A DNA stretch of 64,000 nt from Pelobates cultripes (lineage: Eukaryota > Chordata > Amphibia > Anura > Pelobatidae): contig OW240915.1 in NCBI GenBank assembly GCA_933207985.1, positions 124,373,469 to 124,437,468 of the forward strand, read 5' to 3'. The notes under the pieces are model-generated. The model was not told where the DNA came from. It worked only from the letters and a program-made list of their open reading frames with translations, and ran no database searches. Shown piece by piece: positions 43,351-52,662 of this stretch. Both the position numbers and the translations under genes were made by a program. Positions within the stretch are counted from its first letter, which is position 1. Each line of letters starts with the position of its first letter.

Positions 43351-43354
43351 CATC

Positions 43355-43820
43355 AAGGGCCGGATTAACATAGGGGCTGATGGAGCTGCAGCTCCAGGCC
43401 CAGGCCCAGGCCCATGGAATAGGCCCATTGATTTAAAAAAATATATATATTTTTTTTTACATTTTTTTTTTTTTTTTTACATTTTTTTTTTCTCCACACA
43501 CTACTCTTAGGGATTCCACCTGGCTTTTATTTTATTGGCACAGCCAGTATTTGAGGCTGTCTGGCTGGTGCCAATATTGCAGTGATACTGGCAATACAAA
43601 TGCTGGTATTTTTCTCAGTATAAACAAGAGATAACTATGCAATACCAACACTGGCCAGTAGGGGTCGCTGTGTGTGGAGACAGACAGGGATAGGAAGTTC
43701 CAGCATATCCCTCCCTGCCCATCTATACTCACTGATCTGCAGGGGAGCAGCTACAGAGAGTCCAGACAGTAACTCCCACCCTGCAGAGACAGCCTACAGC
43801 TCAGGGAAGTAATGGATGGG
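43355..43820. mobile_element. Long terminal arm of the CAGGGCC element (locus 1)
   Basis: Starts AAGGGCCGGATTAACATAGG and matches 55850-56275 and, inverted, 58325-58779. Contains CAGGCCCAGGCCCAGGCCCA, a T-run microsatellite (43437-43494) and a conserved block GGGAGTTACTGTCTGGACTC (read in reverse). No gene. Confidence 0.75.
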
Positions 43821-44670
43821 GGGAAAGGCTGCAAGGAGACATGGGGACACTGAGACACTAAGGGACATTGGGAGACATTATGACACAGACACATGGGGAC
43901 ACAGTGTCCCCACGTCTCCCAGCCAGTGTCCCTGGTGTCTCGGTGCCCCCTAGTCTCCCAGTGACCCCAGTCTGCCAGTGTCTCACTGTCCCTATGTCTC
44001 CTAGTGCCTCCATGTCTCTCAGTGCCTCAAGTGTCACAATGTCCCCATGTCCCCCAGCCTGTGTCTCTAGTGTCTGTGTCCCTGGTGCCTGTGTCCCCAT
44101 GTCTTCAAGTGTCCCCTATTTTCCCATTGTCCCAATGTGTCCCAGCCAGAGTCCCCTAGTCTCCCAGTGTCACTGGTGTCTACGTGTCCCAAGGTCTCCC
44201 CATGTCCCCAGGTCTCCCCATCTTCCTAGTGACATGGGGACAAAGGGAGACATGGGGCATTGAGACACTGTGATACATAGGATCATAGGATCACTGGGAG
44301 ACCTGGGGACACGACACTAGGAGACACTGGGAGACATGGGGCACTGAGACACTGGAGTAATCGACACTTGGGGCACTGAGTCATGAGGGCACTGGGAGAC
44401 ATGGGGGCACTGGGAGGAATCCATCTATACAGCAGAATCAAACTAAGTAGTTTTTTGGTGATTTTACAGAATTTTCTCTTATGTCACTCCTTGTGATTTA
44501 CATGTGATGTCACCCATACATATTTAATTATGCAAATTAGTAAGGCCGGTATGTTTTTCCAAGAAAGGTGGTAACCCTAACTACTTTTCACATACTCTTA
44601 CTTAAGTATGGAAACTTGAGAGTGAAGTATGTGAACAAAACTTGTGTGGACTGGCTGACAATGAATATAG
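43821..44670 (-). mobile_element. Inverted second copy of the element middle (locus 1)
   Basis: Reverse complement of about 42475-43350, including the minisatellite. Together with 42475-43350 it forms an inverted repeat of nearly 900 bp per arm around the 43355-43820 arm. Confidence 0.85.
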
Positions 44671-44788
44671 TTAAAGGGACACTTTAGTCACCAGAACAAC
44701 TACAGCTTATTGAATTTGTTCTGGTGAGTAGAATCATTTCCGTCAGGCTTTTTGCTATAAACACTGTCTTTTCAGAGAAAATGCAGTC
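44671..44788 (-). mobile_element. TTAA MITE fragment, inverted
   Basis: Starts TTAAAGGGACACTTTAGTCA, the inverse of the 42474 end, and stops abruptly at ATGCAGTC where gypsy sequence begins. The last codons of the adjoining reverse transcriptase frame therefore come from MITE DNA. Confidence 0.8.
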
Positions 44789-46330
44789 AGGTTTTAGTGT
44801 CAGCCCTGCCTCTCCAATACGGTCAATGACCACACTAATATGTTTCAAATGATCTGCCCAGGTCTGGCTATAAATGGCTAGATCATCTAAGTACGCACAG
44901 GCGTACTCTTGGAACCCGTCCAGTAGCCGATCTACCATCCTCTGAAAGGTAGCCGGAGCGTTTTTCATCCCGAAAGGCATGACCCGAAATTGATACAGGC
45001 CAAACGGGGTGACAAACGCCGACTTGGGGATGGCCTCCTCGGCTAGTGGAATCTGCCAGTATCCCTTACACAGATCAATGGTAGTGAGATACTGGCCTCT
45101 TGCCATCCTATCTAGCAGCTCGTCTGTACGGGGCATCGGGTAGGCGTCAGAAACTGTTTTGTCATTGAGCCTCCGGTAGTCTACACAAAACCGCATGGTG
45201 CCATCCTTCTTGGGTACTAGCACTACCGGTGATGCCCAGGGGCTATCTGAATGTTCGATAACCCCTAACTGCAACATTTCCTCAATTTCTTTCCTCATGT
45301 GCTCCCTTAGTGCTTCAGGGATACGATACGGAGTCTGTCTCATAGGGAGCTGTCCTGGGGTCTCTACTCGGTGGGTAGCTAACAGAGTGTACCCTGGTAA
45401 ATTGGAGAAGGTAGCACCTTTTGCCGCAATCAACTCCTGTACCTGGGCACGCTCCTGGAGACTTAGCCGCTCCCCCAGCTGCACACCTGTAGCGTTTTCT
45501 GCAGAATCTTCCTTTTCTAACATGTCTGGCAAGGGCAGATTCTCATAATCCTCAGTGGCTGGGGCACAGATGGCTGCTACCTCCTCTATTCTCTGGTGAT
45601 AGGGTTTGAGCATGTTCACATGGAGCATGCGTCGTTTCCCTACCCCAGAGCACGGGCCGATCACATAAGTGGTGTCACATCTCTGTTCTACCACTTGGTA
45701 TGGGCCCTGCCAGGTGGCCTGTAGCTTGTCTGTGCGGACAGGTTTCAAAATTAGAACTTTCTGTCCCACCTGAAAGCTACGGTCTCTGGCTCCCCTATCG
45801 TACCACCGGCGCTGTCGCCGCTGAGCCGCCCGGAGGTTCTCCCGTACGGTTTGGGTTAGAGCCTCCAAGCGGTCCCGGAACTCCAGCACGTATGGCACAA
45901 TGGGGACTCCATCTGCACTGCTCCCCCCCTCCCAATGTTCTCTAATTAAGTCTAGGGGTCCCCTCACCCTTCTCCCAAACAATAACTCAAACGGAGAGAA
46001 GCCGGTAGATTCCTGTGGCACTTCTCGGTACGCAAAAAGCAGATGGGGTAAAAACCTCTCCCAGTCTTTATGGGACTCCCCAAATGTCCTGAGCATCTGC
46101 TTCAAGGTACCGTTAAAGCGCTCACACAACCCATTGGACTGTGGGTGATAGGCAGAATTTACGATTGGCTTAATGCCACATAACTTCCATAGCTGGTGGG
46201 TCACTTCGGCTGTAAATTGGGTCCCCCTATCCGAAATTATCTCTTGGGGAAATCCCATCCTGGAAAATATCTTCATCATAGCTTCGGCTACCGTTTCTGC
46301 TTGTATATTGGAAAGGGCTATAGCCTCCGG
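44789..46330 (-). pseudogene. pol: Gmr1-like pol: integrase core followed by reverse transcriptase
   Basis: Minus-strand continuation of the polyprotein at 46318-48441. It begins with the integrase core: the second Asp in IISDRGTQF (about 46228) and Glu in GLCERFNGTL (about 46120), then a chromodomain-free C-terminus (FQVGQKVLILKPV, TWQGPYQVVEQ). Only after this comes the reverse transcriptase: MRFCVDYRRLNDKTV (about 45195), LTTIDLCKGYWQIPL (about 45080), FGLYQFRVMPFGMKNAPATF (about 44985) and the catalytic YLDD (about 44880). Integrase before reverse transcriptase is the order of the Gmr1 group, not of ordinary Ty3/gypsy. The reverse transcriptase stops after LTLKP at the junction with the MITE, so thumb, RNase H and 3' LTR are lost. 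It is a clean frame of 500 codons, so the copy is fairly young. Confidence 0.9.
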
Positions 46331-48441
46331 GTCAGAATATACCGCTTGCCGGAAGGGCTAGGCTTGGACAGTGGTCCTACTATATCCACTGCTACTCTGC
46401 TAAAGGGTTCTTCAATAATGGGAAAGGGGCACAATTTCGCTTTGTGGCGGTCACCCCTTTTTCCCACTCTCTGACAAATGTCACATGTCTGACAATACTG
46501 TCTCACATCTCTAGATATACCTGGCCAGAAAAATGCATGTGTCAATCTGTACCTCGTTCTTGTCATCCCTAAATGCCCAGACAGCGGAATATCGTGGGCA
46601 ATTCTAAGCAGTTCCTGCCGGTATTTCTGGGGCACTATAAGCTGCTTATTAGTCACATGTACAGACCCCCCTACCACCCGCTCAGCAACACGATATAACA
46701 GATTTTTCTCCCATACATACTGTTCTCCCTCTAAACCTGTCTGACCAGCTGTCGCCTTATCCTTATAAATTTGCAACGTGGGATCGTTTTTAACCTCTGC
46801 CTCAAAGTCAGTCGGGGTATCCCAGGAAACACGGGTTACACGGGGTACATTGTCTCTTACCTGAGCCTCAGAGTGTGTGGAAGATGAAGCCGTGGTGCGA
46901 GCCTGCTGACGGGTGGTCACTGGATATGCCTCATGGCGAGGACTTTGGGGCACAAAAGCGGAAGTCATTTGCCCCAGGTCATTCCCCAAAACAACATCAG
47001 CTGGTAACTTGTGCATCAGCCCCACCTCCACCATACCTTCCCCCGCACCCCAATTCAGATGTACCTTGGCAGTTGGTAGCCGGTACATGGCACCCCCTGC
47101 TACCCGGACTGCTACCGATCCCCCGGTATGTGCTGATCCTGACACCAAATGCGGGGCAACCAAAGTTAAGGTAGCGCCGGAATCACGTAGCCCCTGTACC
47201 TCTTTCCCTTCCAGAGTCACGGTCTGGCAATGTGGTTGTCGGTTGTCAGTAGCATGGATGGACATTACATCGTGCAAAACGCCCAGGGGTTCATCAGCCG
47301 ACTCAAGCGGCACTCCTGGCAAAGTTAGCTCTGCATGATAATAATGAGCAGCTGCCCGCGGGGCCATATTCTGCCGGAGCTGATTCCAGTTCTTGCGGCT
47401 CCGGTTTTGGGTGCACTCCCGGGCCATGTGCCCCCATTGCTTACAGGCATGGCACTGGATGTTGGACCTGCCATTATAACGGGAGTGGGGAGGTTGTCCC
47501 ACAAGTGCTGGTCTGGATGGTGCTGTCGCTGGGGCAGGAGCAATAACTGGAAACGGTTGCGGGTTGGGTTTTGCATACCCTCGGTTATTATTTTTATGAT
47601 GCCTCCTAGCATCATAATGTTGGTCGGCCAATCGTGCCGCTTCGGTTAGGGTGTGAGGATTTTGGTCATTCACCCATTCTTGAGCCTCTGGTGCCAGGCC
47701 ATTACAAAACTGCTCCAGTAGCAACATCTGGCGTAACTCTTCCATGGTGGTAGCTCTGCTGGCTTGTATCCAGCCTTGTGAGGCTTGGTCAAGCTTGTGT
47801 GCCCACTCCGCATGTGAGTCTTTGTCCCCTTTTTTCAATTCTCGGAACTTGCGCCGGTATGCCTCTGGGGTAATGGCATACCTTTCTAATAGCGCCTGCT
47901 TTACCTTGTCATAATTCTTGCTGTCCTCTCTGGGTACAGCCCGGTAGGCGTCTGCTGCACGCCCAGACAGTTTGCCTGCCAACAAAGGTACCCACATAGC
48001 TTGCTCTACATCATGCAAGTCACACAATCTTTCAAAATCTTGCAAGAATCCATCTATTTCATCTTTATCCTCGCAAAAAGTTTTAAATGCATGATGTGGT
48101 ATTTTTGGCCTTCCCTGGCCCACAGTTGAAACAGCAGCGGTTTCTGCTTGAGGTGAGAAGGCTTGATTCCTTTGCGCCATCACGTACTCCTGTGCATCCG
48201 CCGAAATTATGGTCATAATTTCTGGAGATACTGGAGCGGGCCAAAATGCCAATCTTGTCCTCATTTCTCGTTCAAATGGGGTCTCCTCCATGTTTTCTGG
48301 GGGTGTAGCACTACGAGCTCGGTCTCCTTCCATTAGCTTGGCAATAAGTCTTGCTTTAGGCTTATTGCTGGCTATCTTACGCCTGGCTTCCAACAGCTCC
48401 TTTAACGTTTGCCGTTTCAATATGGTGTAGTCCGTCCCCAT
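46318..48441 (-). CDS. gag-pol: Gmr1-like gag-protease-integrase N-terminal polyprotein
   Basis: One intact minus-strand frame of 707 codons starting at the ATG at 48441. Order of domains: N-terminal region; gag capsid-like region with a SCAN-like segment at about residues 175-275 (EAYRRKFRELKKGDKDSHAE...LLEQFCNGLAPEAQEWV); a zinc knuckle C330-x2-C333-x4-H338-x4-C343; an aspartic protease with DSGA at 420-423 and a VVLGNDLG flap/partner region near 483-490; and the integrase zinc-binding domain (H616, H623, C650, C653) and first catalytic Asp in AVDIVGPL (686). The SCAN-type capsid is known to derive from Gmr1-like elements. Near 46318-46335 a short deletion just after YILT shifts the frame, separating this from the rest of pol. 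Gag and protease could still be made, but integrase is broken. Confidence 0.9.
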   Translation of the reverse strand: MGTDYTILKRQTLKELLEARRKIASNKPKARLIAKLMEGDRARSATPPENMEETPFEREMRTRLAFWPAPVSPEIMTIISADAQEYVMAQRNQAFSPQAETAAVSTVGQGRPKIPHHAFKTFCEDKDEIDGFLQDFERLCDLHDVEQAMWVPLLAGKLSGRAADAYRAVPREDSKNYDKVKQALLERYAITPEAYRRKFRELKKGDKDSHAEWAHKLDQASQGWIQASRATTMEELRQMLLLEQFCNGLAPEAQEWVNDQNPHTLTEAARLADQHYDARRHHKNNNRGYAKPNPQPFPVIAPAPATAPSRPALVGQPPHSRYNGRSNIQCHACKQWGHMARECTQNRSRKNWNQLRQNMAPRAAAHYYHAELTLPGVPLESADEPLGVLHDVMSIHATDNRQPHCQTVTLEGKEVQGLRDSGATLTLVAPHLVSGSAHTGGSVAVRVAGGAMYRLPTAKVHLNWGAGEGMVEVGLMHKLPADVVLGNDLGQMTSAFVPQSPRHEAYPVTTRQQARTTASSSTHSEAQVRDNVPRVTRVSWDTPTDFEAEVKNDPTLQIYKDKATAGQTGLEGEQYVWEKNLLYRVAERVVGGSVHVTNKQLIVPQKYRQELLRIAHDIPLSGHLGMTRTRYRLTHAFFWPGISRDVRQYCQTCDICQRVGKRGDRHKAKLCPFPIIEEPFSRVAVDIVGPLSKPSPSGKRYILTRRL

Positions 48442-48529
48442 TCACTTCTGCATCTGTATCAATTGCCTTCTGCTTTCCAGTATGTCAATTCCAATTGTAT
48501 AAACAGCGTTTTTCCTGCTGTACGGTTGG

Positions 48530-48548
48530 ATCCCGCCGCTTGCCACCA
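48530..48548 (-). other. Primer binding site of the Gmr1-like element
   Basis: On the minus strand TGGTGGCAAGCGGCGGGAT follows the LTR by 2 bp. It is the same tRNA-Leu-type site as at 37573 with one extra A. Confidence 0.75.
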
Positions 48549-48550
48549 AT

Positions 48551-49094
48551 TGTTGCGGAGCTGCAATTTTATAATCCCAGGATCTCTGCTGGTAGAATGC
48601 AATAACCAAGTACAAAGCTGGAAGCAGACAATATTCCCAAATCCTCCCAAGAACCAGACGAAACACAGTCTGAGAGTCAACTGCCACTTTATTCAAAAAG
48701 ACTGATATTTAAAGCAGGTCACTCAACTGTCACTTTATTCAAAATAACTGATATTTAAAGCAGGTCACTCAACAGGGGATTCCAAAGATGGGCAGCAGGG
48801 GTTTTGGTTGAGGGGACTGGAGGGAGACTACCGTTTCCAGGTCCTCCTCCCAACAGCCCCTGCTGTAACATACAGTAATGAAAACTACGAGGACATAAAC
48901 CGTTACCTTTCTACTTCAAAATATACAACTTAGTCAGTTTTAATAGCAATTGGGGAGGATTCGAACAGACATACACAGTACAGCATAAATTAAACATAGC
49001 CGGAGATGCCACACTATACCGGCGTGCAGTACACAACAGAAAATAGGCACAACCATTCTATCTTAGGCAGTCCCAAGTGGCTAGGTTTGCCACA
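48551..49094 (-). mobile_element. 5' LTR of the Gmr1-like element
   Basis: On the minus strand it starts TGTGGCAAACC and ends CTCCGCAACA; 544 bp. It carries an internal direct repeat (TGATATTTAAAGCAGGTCAC twice, 48704-48770). The start resembles the inner end of the 59934 LTR (TGTGGCGAAACC), linking the families. The bases beyond (ATATT) would be one target copy; the other is lost. Confidence 0.85.
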
Positions 49095-49466
49095 ATATTA
49101 TAACAATTACCGGTAGATTCATTACACAATTATAGGGCAATTGTAATACAAATTGTGCCCACCGCATTTATAAAGAAGAATTTAAAGAAAACCTTACAGA
49201 TACCTAAAATGTATCTGTGAGCATGCAATATTCTGTAAAACTATTCTATGATTAGGGGAGACGGTGAATAGAAGAGAAAAGTACTGTAAAAATATAGATC
49301 ACATTTATTTAAAACACATTCTAGAGCTATCCCTAATAGTAAATTAAATCTACCAGCAAAAGTGTACATTTTTGTAAAAAAATCTCCAGAAAGTGCACAA
49401 AAATCAAACTAATCCTCCAATTATCTCTGTTTTTTGGGGTATAACATTTCTGCCTCTGGTTTCCAA
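49095..49466. other. Region without recognisable gene
   Basis: AT-rich sequence between the Gmr1-like LTR and a gypsy fragment. Nothing recognised. Confidence 0.4.
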
Positions 49467-49606
49467 ATGGATCCTCACAAACTAGAGGCTGTTCTACAAT
49501 GGCCATTACCCAGTAGGTTAAAAACCATACAGAGGTTTATTGGTTTCTCTAACAAGAGATTCATCAAAGGTTTCTCTTCTGTAATAGCCCCCATCACCAG
49601 TATGAC
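49467..49606 (+). pseudogene. Ty3/gypsy reverse transcriptase thumb fragment
   Basis: A short plus-strand frame reads [17 protein letters not shown] and then [17 protein letters not shown] and APIT, the segment after the palm in Ty3/gypsy polymerases. It is cut by the LTR that starts at 49609. Only about 46 residues remain. Confidence 0.7.
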
Positions 49607-49608
49607 AC

Positions 49609-49952
49609 TGTGACGGACCGCCTCCCACTCCGACCGAGTGCCTCCGCCAATCGATGCTCCTAGTGCTCACCGAGGAATTTAAGCACTCCACCAGACACCA
49701 TAAGCACTGCAGACCCCACTTCCAGCGATGCAGCTGCACCGGGGTCTTGCCGTCCTTCACCCACCCCGGACCAATGACTGGGATCCAGCTGTTCCTCTCC
49801 TACTCCCAGAGAGCGTAGCAGGAACAGCTCTTATAAGAGCTAGTGATTATAATTCCTGGAGAGTATAGTGATATAGCAATCCCCAGGATAGATGCAGTCG
49901 TTTCCCCCACACATGAGATGAGACTATGTTGAGGGTAAGCAGAAACAGAATT
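49609..49952 (-). mobile_element. LTR fragment, family of 36697
   Basis: Starts TGTGACGGACCGCC and matches the end of the LTR at 37570 in reverse through GGGGATTGCTATATCACTAT. It stops at CAGAAACAGAATTTTC, where the poly-A end of a minus-strand LINE begins. The remaining LTR is not seen on the far side. Confidence 0.8.
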
Positions 49953-50417
49953 TTCTTTTTTCCAATTTGACAATTTTTATTTTCCAATTCAATCTTGGGG
50001 TACAGAAGGGAAGAGGGAAGGGGAAGAGTCACATAAGCATATCAAGTACAGTTTCCAATATCACGGTTTGGCATATACGTAAGTCCTACCAGTACTGTAC
50101 AAGTTGTCAGAGTATTTATCAGTGTCCGGCTCCCCCAATTCCCTCAAACTACTGAGCATCCTGAACTACTGAACGTCTGACCGTCCTGGGGGTTATTTAT
50201 CCTTTTACGGGGAAATGTCTCTGGGATTTGTGGTCAGGTCTGTGTCTGTGTCCCTTTGGGTAGCACTGAAGCTGTCCCACCTAGCTTTTACCTCCTGAAA
50301 TCGCTGTTGGTTGGGGTGAGATTTCCTGACTACTTGTTCATATGATAAGTTAGTGATGATTTGTCTCATTAGGGCTTGTTTTGACGGTGCAGTTGTTGAT
50401 TTCCAGTCCCTTGCTAT
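49953..50417 (-). pseudogene. L1/Tx1-like LINE 3' end
   Basis: On the minus strand the sequence reads RDWKSTTAPSKQALMRQII, LSYEQVVRKSHPNQQRFQEV and KARWDSF, then a stop and an untranslated end finishing ATTGTCAAATTGGAAAAAAG. That arrangement fits the C-terminus of an L1- or Tx1-type LINE with a poly-A tail (at 49953). It is truncated at 50417 by the ERV LTR. The clade assignment is tentative. Confidence 0.5.
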
Positions 50418-50917
50418 TGTGGTGACATTCTGTCATCAAACTAATATGGTGACCAGGGGTCTTGTGACCAAGCTCATGTTTGCCTTTCTTACAGTGGGAT
50501 AAGCTTTACCCTTTTGAAATGGTAATTGGGTAATTCAATACCTTTACAAGTCAGGAAAGAGATAACTACTTCCCCCTTTCTCCATTCCTCTCTGTTCCTT
50601 CTTGGCTGTGCTACAGAGCAGACACCATGTGCTATCTTGGTGAACCATGTTACTCTCTGTTGCTTCCTTTTCTTCCTTGGTGGATGTGATGTTGAACTTG
50701 CAGCAGTGAGCCATTACTAGATGTGAAGGCCTAACCGTGGGTGAGATCAAACGTGTGGGGAAGGGGTTACTGTATAGATAGATTTAAAAAGGGTTGTTGC
50801 TCCGTGGGTCTGGGCTGTGTGATACATTTATAGTATTGTGTTGTTGCCTTCTAATAAATACCTTTTAATGTAGACGAATCTTGTGTAATATATATATTAA
50901 TTTGGTGATACACCACA
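50418..50917 (+). mobile_element. 5' LTR of the gag-only ERV
   Basis: 500 bp from TGTGGTGACATTC to GATACACCACA. TAATAAATACC (about 50853) serves as a polyadenylation-like signal. It is close to identical to 55270-55783; the differences include a 7-bp insertion (GCAGATGT type) near 55470 in the 3' copy. Confidence 0.9.
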
Positions 50918-50919
50918 TT

Positions 50920-50932
50920 TGGCGACCACGAA
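50920..50932 (+). other. Primer binding site, tRNA-Arg type
   Basis: TGGCGACCACGAA starts 2 bp after the LTR. Its complement TTCGTGGTCGCCA matches the 3' end of a vertebrate tRNA-Arg (TCG anticodon, as I recall it). Confidence 0.65.
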
Positions 50933-52662
50933 TTTTAGACTTCTACAAAAGTTATTTATGAGGTAATAACACATTAATAGATAGTCAGATTTATTTTTTG
51001 AAAAAAAAAAAAAAAAACTACTTTGTTTAATTATCCTCTGCATGGGAAATCAAGGGCTGATTGTGTTTGGAGTCTAGTTCGGGCCTCCATTTTAATATAC
51101 CAACTTAGGCATCAGGCCTCAATTTTGAATATATTATTAGTTTTTTTGTGTTTTTCAAATACCTGAGTTGAGTTTTGTTGTGTTTTGACTGTCAGAGTAC
51201 AGGCCTAGCCCTGCATTTTAATACACTATAGTAGGCTTCCGTGCGGCTTCTTTTTGTATTTGAATGCTCATTTGATTCCTCTGTATCCTAATGCAGGCCT
51301 CCATTTTAATATACAAGCTTGGGCATCAGGCCTCAATTTTGAATATATTATTCGTTTTTTTGTGTGTTTCAAATACCTGAGTTTGTTGTGTTTTGACTAC
51401 CATAGTTCAGGCCTAGTAGTTTTTCAGGCCTTATTTTTTTTATTTTTTATTTTAATAGACTACCAGCATAGGCCTCAATTTTGAATATATTATTGTTTTT
51501 AATCCTTTATATTGTACTAGCTTATTACATAAAACAAAGGTATAATACAGGTTGTTTTTTGTGGGTTTCAAATATCTGAGTTGAGTTTTGTTGTGTTTTG
51601 TGTTGTGTCAGAGTACAGGCCTAGCCTTGCATTTTAATACACTATAGTAGGCTTCCATGCGGCTTCCTTTTGTATTTGAACGCTGATCTGATTCCTCTGT
51701 ATCCTAATGCAGGCCTCCATTTTAATATACAAGCTTGGGCATCAGGCCTCGATTTTTAATATATTATTAGTTTTTTTTGTGTGTTTCAAATATCTGAGTC
51801 GAGTTTTATTGGGTTTTGACTATCAGAGTACAGGCCTAGCCCTGCATTATAATAGGCTTCCATTCTGCTTTGTTGTGTATTTGAATGCTGATTTGATTAC
51901 CATAGTTCAGGCCTAGAAGTTTTTTTTTTTCAGGCCTTCATTTTTTAAGCTTCCATGCTGCTTCTTTTTGTATTTGAATGCTGATTTGATTACAATAGTT
52001 CAGGCCTAGTAGTTTTTTTTCAGGCCTTCATTTTCTAATACACTACCAGCATAGGCCTCAATTTTGAATATATTAATCCTTTATATTGTACTAGCTTATT
52101 GTACATAAAACAAAGGTATAATAAAGGTTTTTTGTGTGTTTCAAATATTCTATCATAGTACAGGCCTAGAGAAATTTTTTTTTTATTATTTATTTCAGGG
52201 TGCATTTTAATACACTATAGGCTTCCATACTTTTTACTTTTTGTGTGTGTCTTGAATATCCTAGTTCAGGTATAACTCCTACCCTCCAGGCCGTGCTATT
52301 ATATTTTAATATGCTAATTTGGGAACTACTGGTTTTGAAGTTAATTAGCAAGTATTCCCTTCACCATACTAAGGTAAATATAATTTGCATTGTGGATACT
52401 AGTCTATTTTGCTACATATAACAAAACTGGGCGTGAGTTTAGGGCATATCCTAAATCAAGCTTCACAGTAGAGTTGTGGGTATTGTGTTCCCCACCCATT
52501 GTGTTAAGCATACGAAGGTAATTGAGTTTTGGTTTTGGTTTTCTCTATTTACACCTGGCCTACTGAATAGACATCAACTATTGTTGGCTATTCAGAAGCC
52601 TGCTACTTTAGTTGTAAATTGATTTAAATTGGGTTCTTACTTGGGTGAGTAAAAGAGTAGGA
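50933..52662 (+). repeat. Long repetitive ERV leader
   Basis: About 1.7 kb of AT-rich leader with irregular tandem repeats. GCCTCCATTTTAATATAC recurs at about 51082, 51298 and 51713, GGCATCAGGCCTCAATTTTG at several sites, and CAGGCCTAG(C/T) phrases throughout. All frames are closed. The packaging signal probably lies here. Confidence 0.75.

Larger units (their letters stand above)
41277..43354 (+). mobile_element. CAGGGCC-ended element with MITE and minisatellite, locus 1
   Basis: Starts CAGGGCCAGATTAAGAGCCC and runs almost identically to 56276-58320. It contains a TTAA MITE (41876-42474) and a minisatellite (42715-43350). It is cut at its right arm after a few bases (CCCCCCATC), where an inverted partner begins. 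The CAGGGCC end suggests a hAT-type DNA transposon, but no transposase is present. Confidence 0.7.
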
